Shown here: positions 32,409-41,816 of the stretch, piece by piece
How positions within the stretch are numbered: the first letter of the stretch is position 1
Layout: the number at the start of each line of letters is the position of its first letter
Assembly (NCBI RefSeq): GCF_000495915.1
Contig: NZ_AOFQ01000066.1
Coordinates: forward strand, 1-45,742
Length of the DNA: 45,742 nucleotides
Direction: 5' to 3'
DNA from: Stutzerimonas chloritidismutans AW-1
GTDB lineage: Bacteria; Pseudomonadota; Gammaproteobacteria; Pseudomonadales; Pseudomonadaceae
The notes under the pieces: generated by a model
Databases searched by the model: none
What the model saw: the letters and a program-made list of their open reading frames with translations, nothing else
What the model was told of the DNA's origin: nothing
Program-made: the position numbers and the translations under genes

Positions 32409-34247
32409 ATGCCTGATTACCGCTCGAAAACCTCCACGCACGGCCGCAACATGGCCGGCGCCCGCGCGCTGTGGCGCGCCACCGGCATGAAGGATGAAGA
32501 CTTCAAGAAGCCGATCATCGCCATCGCCAACTCCTTCACCCAGTTCGTGCCCGGCCACGTGCACCTGAAAGACCTGGGCCAGCTGGTCGCTCGCGAGATC
32601 GAAAAGGCCGGCGGCGTCGCCAAGGAATTCAACACCATCGCAGTCGATGACGGCATCGCCATGGGCCACGATGGCATGCTCTATTCGCTGCCTTCGCGCG
32701 AGATCATCGCCGATTCGGTGGAGTACATGGTTAATGCGCATTGCGCCGACGCCATCGTCTGCATCTCCAACTGCGACAAGATCACCCCCGGCATGCTGAT
32801 GGCCGCCCTGCGCCTGAACATCCCGGTGGTGTTCGTTTCAGGCGGTCCGATGGAAGCCGGCAAGACCAAGCTGGCCAGCCACGGCCTGGACCTGGTCGAC
32901 GCCATGGTTATCGCGGCCGATGAAAGCGCCTCGGACGAGAAGGTCGCCGAATACGAGCGCAGTGCCTGCCCGACCTGCGGCAGCTGCTCCGGCATGTTCA
33001 CTGCCAACTCGATGAACTGCCTGGCCGAAGCCTTAGGGCTAGCCCTGCCCGGCAACGGCTCGACCCTCGCTACGCACAGCGACCGCGAACAGCTGTTCCT
33101 GCGCGCCGGCCGCACCATCGTAGAGCTGTGCCAGCGCTATTACGGCGAGGGCGACGAATCAGTCCTGCCGCGCAACATCGCCAGCCGCCGCGCGTTCGAA
33201 AACGCCATGACGCTCGATATCGCCATGGGTGGCTCGACCAACACCATCCTGCACCTGCTGGCCGCAGCTCAGGAAGCCGAGGTCGATTTCGACCTGCGCG
33301 CCATCGACGCCCTGTCACGCAAGGTGCCGCAGCTGTGCAAGGTCGCGCCGAACATCCAGAAGTACCACATGGAAGACGTGCACCGCGCCGGCGGCATTTT
33401 CTCCATCCTTGGCGAACTGGCTCGCGGCGGCCTGCTGCACACCGACGTGCCCACCGTGCATAGCCGGACGCTCGCCGAAGGCATCGCCCAATGGGACATC
33501 ACCCAGACCCAGGACGAAGCGGTGCACACCTTCTTCAAGGCAGGCCCGGCGGGCATCCCGACGCAGACTGCATTCAGCCAGTCGACCCGCTGGGACACCC
33601 TGGACCTGGACCGCGCCGAAGGCTGCATTCGCAGCGTCGAGCATGCCTATTCCCAGGAAGGCGGCCTGGCCGTGCTCTACGGCAACATCGCGCTCGATGG
33701 CTGCGTGGTGAAAACCGCTGGCGTGGATGAATCCATCCACGTCTTCGAAGGCACCGCCAAGATCTTCGAAAGCCAGGACAGCGCCGTGAAGGGCATCCTC
33801 AATGACGAAGTGAAGGCTGGCGACATCGTCATCATTCGCTACGAAGGCCCGAAGGGCGGCCCGGGCATGCAGGAAATGCTCTACCCGACCTCGTACCTGA
33901 AGTCCAAGGGACTGGGCAAGGATTGTGCCTTGCTCACCGACGGCCGCTTCTCCGGCGGCACGTCGGGCCTGTCCATCGGCCACGCCTCGCCGGAAGCGGC
34001 TGCGGGCGGCGCCATCGGGCTGGTGCAGGACGGCGACAAGGTGCTGATCGACATCCCCAACCGCAGCATCCAGCTGCAGGTCAGCGATGAAGAACTGTCC
34101 CACCGCCGCATCGAGCAGGACAAGAAAGGCTGGAAGCCCGCCCAGCCACGCACCCGTAAGGTGACGACGGCGCTCAAGGCCTACGCCCTGCTCGCCACCA
34201 GCGCCGACAAGGGTGCGGTGCGCAACAAGGCGATGCTGGACGGCTGA
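32409..34247 (+). CDS. ilvD: Dihydroxy-acid dehydratase
   Basis: 612 residues, ATG 32409 with CAGGAA upstream. The iron-sulfur ligands are in SNCDKITPGM (Cys122) and CPTCGSCSGMFTANSMNCL (Cys193 most likely); DDGIAMGHDGM (about 81) carries the metal-binding acid, and GRFSGGTSGLSIGHASPEAA is the C-terminal active-site signature. It dehydrates dihydroxyisovalerate and dihydroxymethylvalerate to the keto-acid precursors of valine and isoleucine in the cytosol. Full length and no defects. Followed by a good intrinsic terminator. Confidence 0.97.
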   Translation: MPDYRSKTSTHGRNMAGARALWRATGMKDEDFKKPIIAIANSFTQFVPGHVHLKDLGQLVAREIEKAGGVAKEFNTIAVDDGIAMGHDGMLYSLPSREIIADSVEYMVNAHCADAIVCISNCDKITPGMLMAALRLNIPVVFVSGGPMEAGKTKLASHGLDLVDAMVIAADESASDEKVAEYERSACPTCGSCSGMFTANSMNCLAEALGLALPGNGSTLATHSDREQLFLRAGRTIVELCQRYYGEGDESVLPRNIASRRAFENAMTLDIAMGGSTNTILHLLAAAQEAEVDFDLRAIDALSRKVPQLCKVAPNIQKYHMEDVHRAGGIFSILGELARGGLLHTDVPTVHSRTLAEGIAQWDITQTQDEAVHTFFKAGPAGIPTQTAFSQSTRWDTLDLDRAEGCIRSVEHAYSQEGGLAVLYGNIALDGCVVKTAGVDESIHVFEGTAKIFESQDSAVKGILNDEVKAGDIVIIRYEGPKGGPGMQEMLYPTSYLKSKGLGKDCALLTDGRFSGGTSGLSIGHASPEAAAGGAIGLVQDGDKVLIDIPNRSIQLQVSDEELSHRRIEQDKKGWKPAQPRTRKVTTALKAYALLATSADKGAVRNKAMLDG

Positions 34248-34272
34248 TCGCCAGGCTTGCTCGCTGTAAATG

Positions 34273-34301
34273 AAAAGCCCGACCTTCGCGTCGGGCTTTT
34301 T
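34273..34301 (+). terminator. Intrinsic terminator of ilvD, usable in both directions
   Basis: AAAAGCCCGAC, loop CTTCGC, GTCGGGCTTTT followed by another T. An 11-bp stem with a T5 tail (34297-34301). The A-run at the other side provides the tail for leftward transcripts of the DUF4153 gene, whose stop is 13 bp away. Confidence 0.9.
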
Positions 34302-34314
34302 CATGCTCAGCAGA

Positions 34315-36048
34315 CTATTCGGTAATCGCCGGTTCCAGACGGATGCCGTCGATTTCCAGCGCCTTGAAGCGCGGCGCTACCACCTGCAAAGCGCCACGCT
34401 CGATCTGCTGCTTGAGGGTCTCGCCGTCGAGGGTTTGCTGATCGGTCGTGCGAAGGTGCCCGATCCATCGCCAAGTACCGGTATCGCCACGCCCCAGCAC
34501 CGTCACGATCCGCTGCCGCGCACCGCGTAGCAGCAGCACCTCGGGCTGGCTGTCGTCATCCAGATCGACGGCAAACAGGGCGCAGTCCCCGTCACAGCCC
34601 TGGGTCGCGATGGCCTGTGACAACGCGCCACCGGCATCCTCGAGAGGCTCGCCGATCCAGGGCACAGGTGCGGTGTTGGCCATGTCGTGCTCGTGTCGCC
34701 AGTTCCAGTAGCTGTCGGCCTTGTCCAGTCGCTGCAGGTCTGCCTGCAGTTGCTCCCGTCGCGCGTCTGCGAGACCAGGCTCGGCCACGCGTTGGCGCAG
34801 CTTTTCGAGATGGTCGCGACCGGGTTGCCCCAGCTGGAAGCGCAGCGCACCTAGATCGGTGCGTTCTGTCGGTACCTGCTCTTCGAGCAGGCGCTGGTAC
34901 TGGTTGGCCGCGCTGAGCTGCAACGGGCTCAGCGGCGGCAGATGCATGAGCAGCAACAGTGCCACCGAAACCAGCGCCAGCAGCGGATTGCTCTGGCGCA
35001 GGCCGGCCAGCCATCCATCCCGCCGTTGCAGCACCGCTGCCATCAGCGCCAGCGCATGCAGCAGGGCAACCAGCGTCGCACCGACCGCCACCACCCGATC
35101 AGGCGTGAGCCCGTACTGGCCGATCCGCAGCCAGAGCGCGTAAATCGCAAGACCTGCCAGAAGCGGCAGGCACAGGGAGCTGGCGTCGACCAGCACGCGC
35201 AGCGCTCGCGGGTAATGCACCGCTTGCCGGCCATCCTGAATGACGCCGTTGAGCAGCGCGACATGGGCGAACACCATGGCCAGCAGGATCGGCGTCGCGT
35301 GGCGGGTCTCCCACAATGGCTGCAGGCCGGTAAAAGGCAGGCAGACCACGAACAGCAGCAGGATCAGCACCGTCAGCGGCAGCAGGAAGCGACACATGGC
35401 CTGCAGCACATTGCGCAGCGCATCGACCACCTGGCCGCGCTCCAGCCCGATCCACAGCCCGATGGCGACAACCGTCGCGCTGGCGATCCAGATAAAGCCG
35501 GAGGACTCGAACAGCGTTGCGAAAATCCTGATGCCGACCAGCTTGAACAGGCCGGCCCAGAGCCAGATCAGCAACCAGAACGCCGCCAGCATCAGCAGCG
35601 CCATGAACAGCAGCAGCCCGTTGTTGATGGCATGCCGATACAGCGCGGCGTAGTCGACACGCCAGCGATGATTGGCATCCCGCGCCTGGATGAAGGGTGT
35701 CAGCACATAAGCCACGATCAGGTTGCTCCAGAGCAGCAGCGTGCCGACGGATTCACCCAGGTAATACCAGCGCGGCTGGTCGAACTGCAGTGCGAGACCG
35801 CCCGCCAGCACGGCCGGCAACAGGGCTGCGGCAAGGACCAGGCGCCAGCGCCCGGCCGCGCGCAGATCGCCCCAGAGCAGCTGCACCTGCCAGCCGCCAA
35901 TCACCGTGAAGGCCAGCAGTGCCGAGCACAGCACGCGCCAGCCAGCAGCGTGCGGCCACGCCTCGCTGGCCGCCCAGAGCGCCAAACCCTGGAGCAATCC
36001 GACCGCCAGATAGACTTTCAGCGGTCGAGCTTCGCCTGTCTGTTCCAT
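34315..36048 (-). CDS. DUF4153-family membrane protein with C-terminal soluble domain
   Basis: 577 residues from ATG 36048, where AAGGA lies 6 bases upstream (ATG 36054 would touch the AGGA). About twelve hydrophobic segments fill the first 400 residues, in the pattern of DUF4153 proteins (QFDQPRWYYLGESVGTLLLWSNLIVAYVLTPFIQ). The last roughly 175 residues are hydrophilic and should be outside the membrane; they contain DLDDDSQPEVLLL (about 495-507), a calcium-binding-type D-x-D-x-D motif as in FG-GAP/VCBS repeats. DUF4153 has no established function. The gene shares its terminator with ilvD and is divergent from nothing close; the FAD oxidoreductase gene is 98 bp upstream on the same strand. 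Confidence 0.75.
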   Translation of the reverse strand: MEQTGEARPLKVYLAVGLLQGLALWAASEAWPHAAGWRVLCSALLAFTVIGGWQVQLLWGDLRAAGRWRLVLAAALLPAVLAGGLALQFDQPRWYYLGESVGTLLLWSNLIVAYVLTPFIQARDANHRWRVDYAALYRHAINNGLLLFMALLMLAAFWLLIWLWAGLFKLVGIRIFATLFESSGFIWIASATVVAIGLWIGLERGQVVDALRNVLQAMCRFLLPLTVLILLLFVVCLPFTGLQPLWETRHATPILLAMVFAHVALLNGVIQDGRQAVHYPRALRVLVDASSLCLPLLAGLAIYALWLRIGQYGLTPDRVVAVGATLVALLHALALMAAVLQRRDGWLAGLRQSNPLLALVSVALLLLMHLPPLSPLQLSAANQYQRLLEEQVPTERTDLGALRFQLGQPGRDHLEKLRQRVAEPGLADARREQLQADLQRLDKADSYWNWRHEHDMANTAPVPWIGEPLEDAGGALSQAIATQGCDGDCALFAVDLDDDSQPEVLLLRGARQRIVTVLGRGDTGTWRWIGHLRTTDQQTLDGETLKQQIERGALQVVAPRFKALEIDGIRLEPAITE

Positions 36049-36146
36049 GCACATTCCTTTTGCCGGTGATTGCGCCGTCCGATCGCGGCGGGTTGCAGTG
36101 TGCTACCCGCCCGGACGGGCCGCAACGCAGGTGCGACAGCGCGTGA

Positions 36147-37265
36147 TCAGGTCGCCAATGGCTCAGGGTCGAGCAGCCCGCATACGTGTTCGGCAATCGC
36201 CAGACAGGCGGTCAGTCCCGGCGATTCGATGCCGAACAGGTTCACCAGGCCGGCGATGCCGTGCTGCGCCGGGCCATCGATGCGAAAGTCCGCGGCCGCC
36301 TCGCCGGGCCCGCTGATCTTCGGGCGGATGCCGGTGTAGGCCGGTTGCAGCGAATCGTCCGGCAGCCCCGGCCAGTAACGGCGGATCGCCGCGTAGAAGC
36401 CATTGGCCCGCTCCGGCTCGATGCGGTAGTCCAGGTCCTCGACCCACTGCACATCCGGGCCGAAACGCGCCTGACCCGCCAAGTCCAGGGTCAGGTGCAC
36501 GCCAAGCCCGCCGGGTTCCGGAAGCGGATAGACCAGATGGCCAAACGGTGTGCGCCCGGCCAGGCTGAAATAACTGCCCTTGGCAAAGTACTGCCGCGGC
36601 CGCGCCACCGGGTCCAACCCCACGGTGTTCGCGGCGAGGATGGGCGCGCCATGCCCGGCGCAGTTCACCACGGTGCGGGCCAGCAGCTGCAGCGGATCGG
36701 CGCCGCCCACCTCGACCTGCAAGCCTTCGCTGCCAGCCGTGATCGCCGTTACCGACGCGTTCAGCGCCAGCACCGCGCCGTGGCGCTCGGCATCGCCCAG
36801 CAGTGCCAGCATCAGCGCGTGGCTGTCGATGATGCCGGTGCTTGGCGAAAGCAGCCCAGCCACCGCATGTAGCTGCGGTTCCAGCGCCAGCACCTCGTGG
36901 CCATCCAGACGCTGCAGATCGTCGACCCCATTGGCCTGCGCGTGCCGCTGCAATTGCTCCAGCGCAGCGATCTGGGCCTCGTCGGTGGCAACGATCAGCT
37001 TGCCGCAGCGGCGATAGGCCACGCCATGGCTGTCGCAGAAACCGTAGAGCTGGCGGCGCCCGGCGACGCACAGCCGGCCTTTGAGCGAGCCCTGCGGGTA
37101 GTAGATGCCAGCGTGGATGACTTCGCTGTTGCGCGCGCTGGTAGCGGTGCCGAAGGCCGCTTCGGCTTCCAGTATCAGCACCTCGCGGCCGGCCAGCGCC
37201 AGCGTGCGTGCCACCGCCAGCCCGACCACTCCCGCACCCACCACCACGCAATCCACTCGATCCAT
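36147..37265 (-). CDS. FAD-dependent oxidoreductase, L-2-hydroxyglutarate dehydrogenase-like
   Basis: 372 residues from ATG 37265, preceded by GAGGAG. The DAO-superfamily Rossmann motif is CVVVGAGVVGLAVARTLALAGREVLILEAE, and RNSEVIHAGIYYP is the signature of the LhgO/L2HGDH branch. The C-terminal GIRPKISGPGEAAADFRI and NLFGIESPGLTACLAIAE also match that branch. Relatives oxidise L-2-hydroxyglutarate to 2-oxoglutarate and pass electrons to quinone, but several subfamilies exist and the substrate here is not certain. The gene diverges from the phosphoesterase gene with 97 bp between starts. The open frame upstream of 37265 is non-coding. Confidence 0.82.
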   Translation of the reverse strand: MDRVDCVVVGAGVVGLAVARTLALAGREVLILEAEAAFGTATSARNSEVIHAGIYYPQGSLKGRLCVAGRRQLYGFCDSHGVAYRRCGKLIVATDEAQIAALEQLQRHAQANGVDDLQRLDGHEVLALEPQLHAVAGLLSPSTGIIDSHALMLALLGDAERHGAVLALNASVTAITAGSEGLQVEVGGADPLQLLARTVVNCAGHGAPILAANTVGLDPVARPRQYFAKGSYFSLAGRTPFGHLVYPLPEPGGLGVHLTLDLAGQARFGPDVQWVEDLDYRIEPERANGFYAAIRRYWPGLPDDSLQPAYTGIRPKISGPGEAAADFRIDGPAQHGIAGLVNLFGIESPGLTACLAIAEHVCGLLDPEPLAT

Positions 37266-37362
37266 GCCAGACTCCTCGACCCGAGGGTCCCAAGCCTGCC
37301 GCAACCACAGCGGCCGGCCAAGGGTCGGATGTCCTAACGATGTCTTTTCAAGGAAAACCGGT

Positions 37363-37818
37363 ATGCGCATCGGCCTGATCTCCGACACCCACGGCCTGCT
37401 CCGCCCTGAGGCGTTGGCGGCGCTGCAGGGTTGCGCGCAGATCATTCACGCCGGCGATATCGGCAAACCGCAGGTGCTCGATGGGCTGCGCGCCATCGCG
37501 CCGCTGGAGGCGATTCGCGGCAATATCGATACGGCTGACTGGGCGCTAGAGCTGCCCGAGCGACTGGATCTGCGCATCGGCGGTCTCACCCTGCACGTGC
37601 TGCACGACCTCAAGCAGATGGATATCGATCCGCTCGCCGCCGGCATCGACGTGGTGATCGCCGGCCACTCGCACAAACCGAAGGTCGAGCGGCGCGACGG
37701 CGTGCTCTACATCAACCCGGGCAGCGCCGGTCCGCGACGCTTCAGCCTGCCGATCAGCCTGGCGCTGCTGGAGTTGAACGACGGTGATGCACAGGTCGAG
37801 CTGATCAGCCTCAGCTGA
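37363..37818 (+). CDS. YfcE/MJ0936-type metallophosphoesterase
   Basis: 151 residues from ATG 37363 with AAGGA nine bases upstream. Metal-binding motifs of the calcineurin-like fold are in order: DTHG (in IGLISDTHGLLRPE), GDIG (IIHAGDIGKPQVL), GNID (AIRGNIDTADW), GHSHKP and NPGSAGPRR. These are the motifs of the small YfcE/YtxM phosphodiesterases, cytosolic enzymes with broad activity on phosphodiesters. Physiological substrate unknown. The 3' end overlaps the convergent YitT gene by 8 bp. Confidence 0.88.
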   Translation: MRIGLISDTHGLLRPEALAALQGCAQIIHAGDIGKPQVLDGLRAIAPLEAIRGNIDTADWALELPERLDLRIGGLTLHVLHDLKQMDIDPLAAGIDVVIAGHSHKPKVERRDGVLYINPGSAGPRRFSLPISLALLELNDGDAQVELISLS

Positions 37819-38458
37819 CGCCCATGTAGCGATCGGCGCGGTGATTGATCGCCAGCACCAGATTCAGCGCCACGGCGCCGAGTACCGACAGCAGCACCTT
37901 GTCCGCCGGCACGACGAACACCGCGGCCATGACGATCAGCGCGTCGATACCCATCTGGAAGGTGCCGGCGCGCAGGCCGAAACGCTCCTGCAGGAACAGC
38001 GCGAGGATGTTCACCCCACCAAGACTGGCGCGATGGCGGAACAGGATCAGCAGGCCGATGCCGATGGCGAACCCGCCGAACACCGCGGCGTAGACCACAT
38101 TCAGCTCGGCGAAGCGCACCCATTGCGGGGTCAGTTCGGCGAACAGCGAGACCAGCCCCACCGCGCAGACGGTGCGCAGGGTGAACTGCCAGCCCATGCG
38201 CCAGATCGCCAGCGCGTAGAACGGCAGGTTGAGCAGGAAGAACACTGGGCCGAACGACCAGCCGGCCAGGTACTTGAGCAGGAACGCCAGCCCAACGGTG
38301 CCGCCGGTGAGCAGCCCGGCATGGCTGTAGAAGGCAATGCCAAGGGCGACCAGCGCGGTGCCGGTAAGCAGCGCCAGACCATCCTCCCACAGCGGGTGGC
38401 GGACGAAGATCGCGGCAACGCGCTCGGCTTCCGGGGCGTCGGATTTGTCAGGTTGCAT
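37811..38458 (-). CDS. YitT-family membrane protein
   Basis: 215 residues. After a short cytosolic N-terminus there are about five to six membrane segments, with SHAGLLTGGTVGLAFLLKYLAGWSFGPVFFLLNLPF, the YitT-family core, and RHRASLGGVNILALFLQERFGLRAGTFQMGID. Unlike many Firmicute YitT proteins it lacks the C-terminal DUF2179 domain, as is usual in Pseudomonas. Function unknown; a role in small-molecule transport is assumed for the family. Convergent with the phosphoesterase, and 87 bp downstream of folA on the same strand. Confidence 0.82.
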   Translation of the reverse strand: MQPDKSDAPEAERVAAIFVRHPLWEDGLALLTGTALVALGIAFYSHAGLLTGGTVGLAFLLKYLAGWSFGPVFFLLNLPFYALAIWRMGWQFTLRTVCAVGLVSLFAELTPQWVRFAELNVVYAAVFGGFAIGIGLLILFRHRASLGGVNILALFLQERFGLRAGTFQMGIDALIVMAAVFVVPADKVLLSVLGAVALNLVLAINHRADRYMGVS

Positions 38459-38545
38459 GAGATTTCTCGTTACGACAGCGACGGGCCAGCATAGAAGCTG
38501 CGGCCCGCGAAAGATTTGGCGCCGATCAAGCGAAGAGGGTGCCGG

Positions 38546-39064
38546 TCAGCTCTGTTTTTGCCAGGTTTCGAAACGGTAGCCTGGTGCCTCGCCCTCAGCC
38601 GGATGTGGCTGGCTTTCGACGCACTGCCACTCAGCCTCGTCGAAGGCCGGAAAGAATGCATCGCCTTCGGGAGACGCATCGATACGCGTGAGGTACAGCC
38701 GCTGCGCCTGCCCCAGCGCCTGGGCGTACAGCTGCGCACCGCCGATCAGCATCAGCTCGTCGACGCCCTGCTCACGCGCCCACTGCTCGGCACGCACCAG
38801 CGCGGCATCCAGGTCGGTGAAGGTTTCCGCGCCGTCGAGCTGCAGATCCGCCTGGCGACTGACCACTAGGTTGAGCCGCCCCGGCAGCGGACGGCCGAGC
38901 GAATCCCAGGTCTTGCGGCCCATGATGATCGGTTTGCCGAGGGTCATGGCCTTGAAATGCTTGAGATCGGCGGGCAGGGGCCAGGGCATGCGGTTGTCGA
39001 GGCCGATCACGCGGTTCTGCGCGAGGGCGGCAATCATGGCGAGGGGAAGGCGGGTCTGATTCAT
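38546..39064 (-). CDS. folA: Dihydrofolate reductase
   Basis: 172 residues: MNQTRLPLAMIAALAQNRVIGLDNRMPWPLPADLKHFKAMT is the DHFR N-terminus with the catalytic acid in PADLKHFK; IIMGRKTWDSLGRPLPGRLNLVVSR and LMLIGGAQLYAQAL bind NADPH. It reduces dihydrofolate to tetrahydrofolate in the cytosol and is the target of trimethoprim. Met20-loop residues are NRMPWPLPAD, with Pro where many pseudomonads have His, a small change next to the active site. Otherwise full length. Confidence 0.96.
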   Translation of the reverse strand: MNQTRLPLAMIAALAQNRVIGLDNRMPWPLPADLKHFKAMTLGKPIIMGRKTWDSLGRPLPGRLNLVVSRQADLQLDGAETFTDLDAALVRAEQWAREQGVDELMLIGGAQLYAQALGQAQRLYLTRIDASPEGDAFFPAFDEAEWQCVESQPHPAEGEAPGYRFETWQKQS

Positions 39065-39213
39065 GGCGGCGAGAATAGCAGAGCGATGCGGCTTGCCGAA
39101 GCTGCCAGCCGTTCGTCGGCTTCATCGCTTTGCAATACAAGCGGCGCAGCAGCGTCAAAGTCCGGTCATGCAAGTGCCTCAGGCTGTGACATCCAAACCG
39201 AGGAGATGCCGAA

Positions 39214-40329
39214 ATGGCCCGCAAGACCACCGCTCCCCTTCGCCGCTGGCTCACCGCCTGCACCCTGCTGCTTCCACTGGCCGGCTTCGCTGCGGCGGAT
39301 GAACACACCGCGAAACACCAGGCCGCGCGCGCCGAGCCGACCCCGCTGGTGATCGCCCACCGCGGCGCCAGCGGCTACCTGCCTGAGCACACCCTGGCCG
39401 CCTATGCGCTGGCCGTTTTCCAGGGCGCCGACTATATCGAGCCGGACCTGGTGATGACCCGCGACGGCCAGATCGTCGCCCGACACGACAACGAACTGGG
39501 CCTGACCACCGACGTCTCGCAGCGCCCCGAGTTTGCCGATCGCAAGCGCACCCAGCAGGTCGATGGCGCGACCCTTACCGGCTGGTTCAGCGAAGACTTC
39601 ACCCTCGCCGAACTGAAGACCCTGCGCGCCATCGAGCGCATCCCGGATATTCGCCCAGGTAACGCACGCCTCGACGGCAGCCTGGAAATCCCGACCCTGC
39701 AGGAGATCATCGACCTGGTGAAAACCCTGCAGCTCAGTCAGGGCCGGCGCATCGGCCTGTACCCGGAAACCAAGCATCCGACACACTTCCAGCAGCTCGG
39801 CCTGGCGATGGAAAAGCCGCTGGTGCGCATCCTCACCCGCAACGGCTACGTCGGGCGGCAGGCGCCGGTGTATATCCAGTCGTTCGAAGTGGACAACCTC
39901 AAGACCCTCAGCCGCCTGACCCAGCTGCGCCTGGTGCAGCTGTTCAGCTCCGGCCAGCCGTACGACCAGCAGGTGCGCGGCAGCAAGCTGACCTATGCGC
40001 AGATGGCCACGCCGGCCGGGCTCAAGGACATCTCCCGCTACGCCGCCGGCGTCGGTCCGGAGAAGAGCTACATCATCCCGCGTGATGCCAACGGCAACCT
40101 CGGCACGCCGACCGGCTTCGTCGCCGCCGCCCACGCCGTGGGCCTCAAGGTCCACCCCTACACCTTCCGCGCGGAAAACGCCTTCCTGCCGGCCAACCTG
40201 CGCAGCAGCGACCAGCGCCATGAGCGCGGCGACAGCGAAACGGAGATTCGCGCCTTCCTCGACGCCGGTATCGATGGGCTGTTCATCGACCAGCCGGACA
40301 TCGCCGTGCGCCTGCGCAACGCCGACTGA
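39214..40329 (+). CDS. glpQ: Periplasmic glycerophosphodiester phosphodiesterase
   Basis: 371 residues, ATG 39214 with GAGGAG eight bases upstream. A Sec signal (MARKTTAPLRRWLTACTLLLPLAGFAAA-DE) exports it. GDPD motifs: IAHRGASGYLPEHT with catalytic His49 and Glu59, YIEPDLVMTRDG with Glu76/Asp78 for metal, and VARHDNEL with His91. It matches the periplasmic GlpQ branch, which releases glycerol-3-phosphate from deacylated phospholipids such as glycerophosphocholine. It diverges from folA with a 149-bp gap that shows no clear promoter. A terminator follows. Confidence 0.92.
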   Translation: MARKTTAPLRRWLTACTLLLPLAGFAAADEHTAKHQAARAEPTPLVIAHRGASGYLPEHTLAAYALAVFQGADYIEPDLVMTRDGQIVARHDNELGLTTDVSQRPEFADRKRTQQVDGATLTGWFSEDFTLAELKTLRAIERIPDIRPGNARLDGSLEIPTLQEIIDLVKTLQLSQGRRIGLYPETKHPTHFQQLGLAMEKPLVRILTRNGYVGRQAPVYIQSFEVDNLKTLSRLTQLRLVQLFSSGQPYDQQVRGSKLTYAQMATPAGLKDISRYAAGVGPEKSYIIPRDANGNLGTPTGFVAAAHAVGLKVHPYTFRAENAFLPANLRSSDQRHERGDSETEIRAFLDAGIDGLFIDQPDIAVRLRNAD

Positions 40330-40338
40330 GGGCCCCAG

Positions 40339-40365
40339 CGGGGAGCCACAACGGCTCCCCGTTTT
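40339..40365 (+). terminator. Intrinsic terminator of glpQ
   Basis: CGGGGAGCC, loop ACAAC, GGCTCCCCG, then TTTT. A 9-bp GC-rich stem 9 bp after the glpQ stop, a standard rho-independent terminator separating glpQ from the DUF2868 pair. Confidence 0.9.
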
Positions 40366-40421
40366 CCCGTTCCCCACGGCAGCGGTTATCCTCAAGGCAC
40401 GACCCGCCAGCGAGATGCCGT

Positions 40422-41816
40422 GTGATAGCCCGCCCCGCCCCTGATCTCGATACGCTCGACCGTCTCTGGCTTACCGAAGCCGTGCGCCTGCGCGAAGAAC
40501 ATGCCGGGCCGCTGGACGACGACGAAGCCAACCGCCAGGCCCGTGCCCAAGGCGGTGATCTCCCCGTGCTGATCGAGCAGCGTGCACTCTGGCTGGCGCG
40601 CCGTGACGGGCTGGTCGAAGCGCTCCTGCACTGGCGCCAGGGCGCACGGCTGGGTGGGTTCGCGCTGGCGCTGCTCGCGGTCTTCACCGGCGCCGGCCTG
40701 GCCTTCGCTGCACTGGGCGACGGGCAGCGACCGGTCAATGTGTTCTGGGCGCTGGGCAGCCTGCTCGGGCTGAACCTGCTGACCCTGCTCGGCTGGCTGC
40801 TCGGCCTGCTCTTCGCTGGCGACAGCGGCGGTGCGCTGGGGCGGCTGTGGCTCTGGCTGAGCGAAAAGCTCGCCCGCAACGCCCGCGCCGCGCAACTGGC
40901 ACCAGCGCTGCTGAGCGTATTGCACCAGCACCGGCTCGGTCGCTGGCTGCTGGGTGTCGGCGTGCATGGCCTGTGGCTGCTGGCGATGGGCAGCGCGCTG
41001 CTGACATTACTGGCGCTACTGGCTACGCGGCGCTATGGCTTCGTCTGGGAGACCACCATTCTCGGTGAAAGCGCCTTCGTCGGCCTGACCCAGGCCCTGG
41101 GCGCGCTGCCGGCACTGCTCGGTTTCAGCGTGCCGGATGCCGGGCAGATCCGCGCCAGCGGCGCACTCGGCGGTGATCTGGAAGGTGCCCGCCAGCTCTG
41201 GGCCGGCTGGCTGGTTGGCGTGCTGCTGATCTATGGAGTGCTGCCGCGGCTATTGCTGGCGGGGTTCAGCCTGTGGCGCTGGCGCCGCGGCCGTGCCGCG
41301 TTGAAGCTCGACCTGAACCTGCCGGCCTATCGTCTGCTCCGCGAACGCCTGCAGCCGCCGAGTGAGCGGCTAGGCATCAGTGATGCGGCACCGGCCCTGC
41401 TGCACGCGCCGAGCGCCGGCGCTCAGCTCGACGGCAGCGAGGGCGCCGTACTGGTGGCCATCGAGCTGGACGGCAGTCGCCCCTGGCCACCGGCTCTGTC
41501 CAAGGGCATCGCCGATGCCGGCATCCTCGACGACCGCGAGGGGCGCCGGCGCCTGCTCGATCAGCTCACCCGCTTTCCACCGGCGCGCCTGGCCATCGCC
41601 TGTGACCCCCGACGCTCGCCGGATCGCGGCACCCTGGCGCTGATCGGCGAGCTGTCGCGCTGCGCCGCAGCCACTCGCGTCTGGCTGCTGCAGGCGCCGC
41701 CGGGCGAGGCGCTGGACAGCGCGCGTCTGGATGACTGGCACCAGGCACTGGACAGCCTTGGCCTTCCCCACTCAAGCGCTGCGCCTCTGGGCTGGCTGGA
41801 GAGCGGACATGACTGA
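40422..41816 (+). CDS. DUF2868 membrane protein
   Basis: 464 residues from GTG 40422 (MIARPAPDLDTLDRLWLTEAVRLREEHAGPLDDD). The N-terminal RLWLTEAVRLREEHAGP and the membrane segments (about 80-100, 105-130, 185-205 and 265-285) match DUF2868. The C-terminal 150 residues are soluble. The gene overlaps the following GTPase gene by 8 bp, and I recall the two being adjacent in many Pseudomonas genomes, so they should act together. No enzymatic motif is visible in the soluble part. Function unknown. The start codon is uncertain because the upstream Shine-Dalgarno is weak. Confidence 0.78.
   Translation: MIARPAPDLDTLDRLWLTEAVRLREEHAGPLDDDEANRQARAQGGDLPVLIEQRALWLARRDGLVEALLHWRQGARLGGFALALLAVFTGAGLAFAALGDGQRPVNVFWALGSLLGLNLLTLLGWLLGLLFAGDSGGALGRLWLWLSEKLARNARAAQLAPALLSVLHQHRLGRWLLGVGVHGLWLLAMGSALLTLLALLATRRYGFVWETTILGESAFVGLTQALGALPALLGFSVPDAGQIRASGALGGDLEGARQLWAGWLVGVLLIYGVLPRLLLAGFSLWRWRRGRAALKLDLNLPAYRLLRERLQPPSERLGISDAAPALLHAPSAGAQLDGSEGAVLVAIELDGSRPWPPALSKGIADAGILDDREGRRRLLDQLTRFPPARLAIACDPRRSPDRGTLALIGELSRCAAATRVWLLQAPPGEALDSARLDDWHQALDSLGLPHSSAAPLGWLESGHD

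Noticed and set aside
39065..39213. Pho box upstream of glpQ
   Set aside because: CTGTGACAT occurs once near 39184, but the second repeat at the required spacing is missing.
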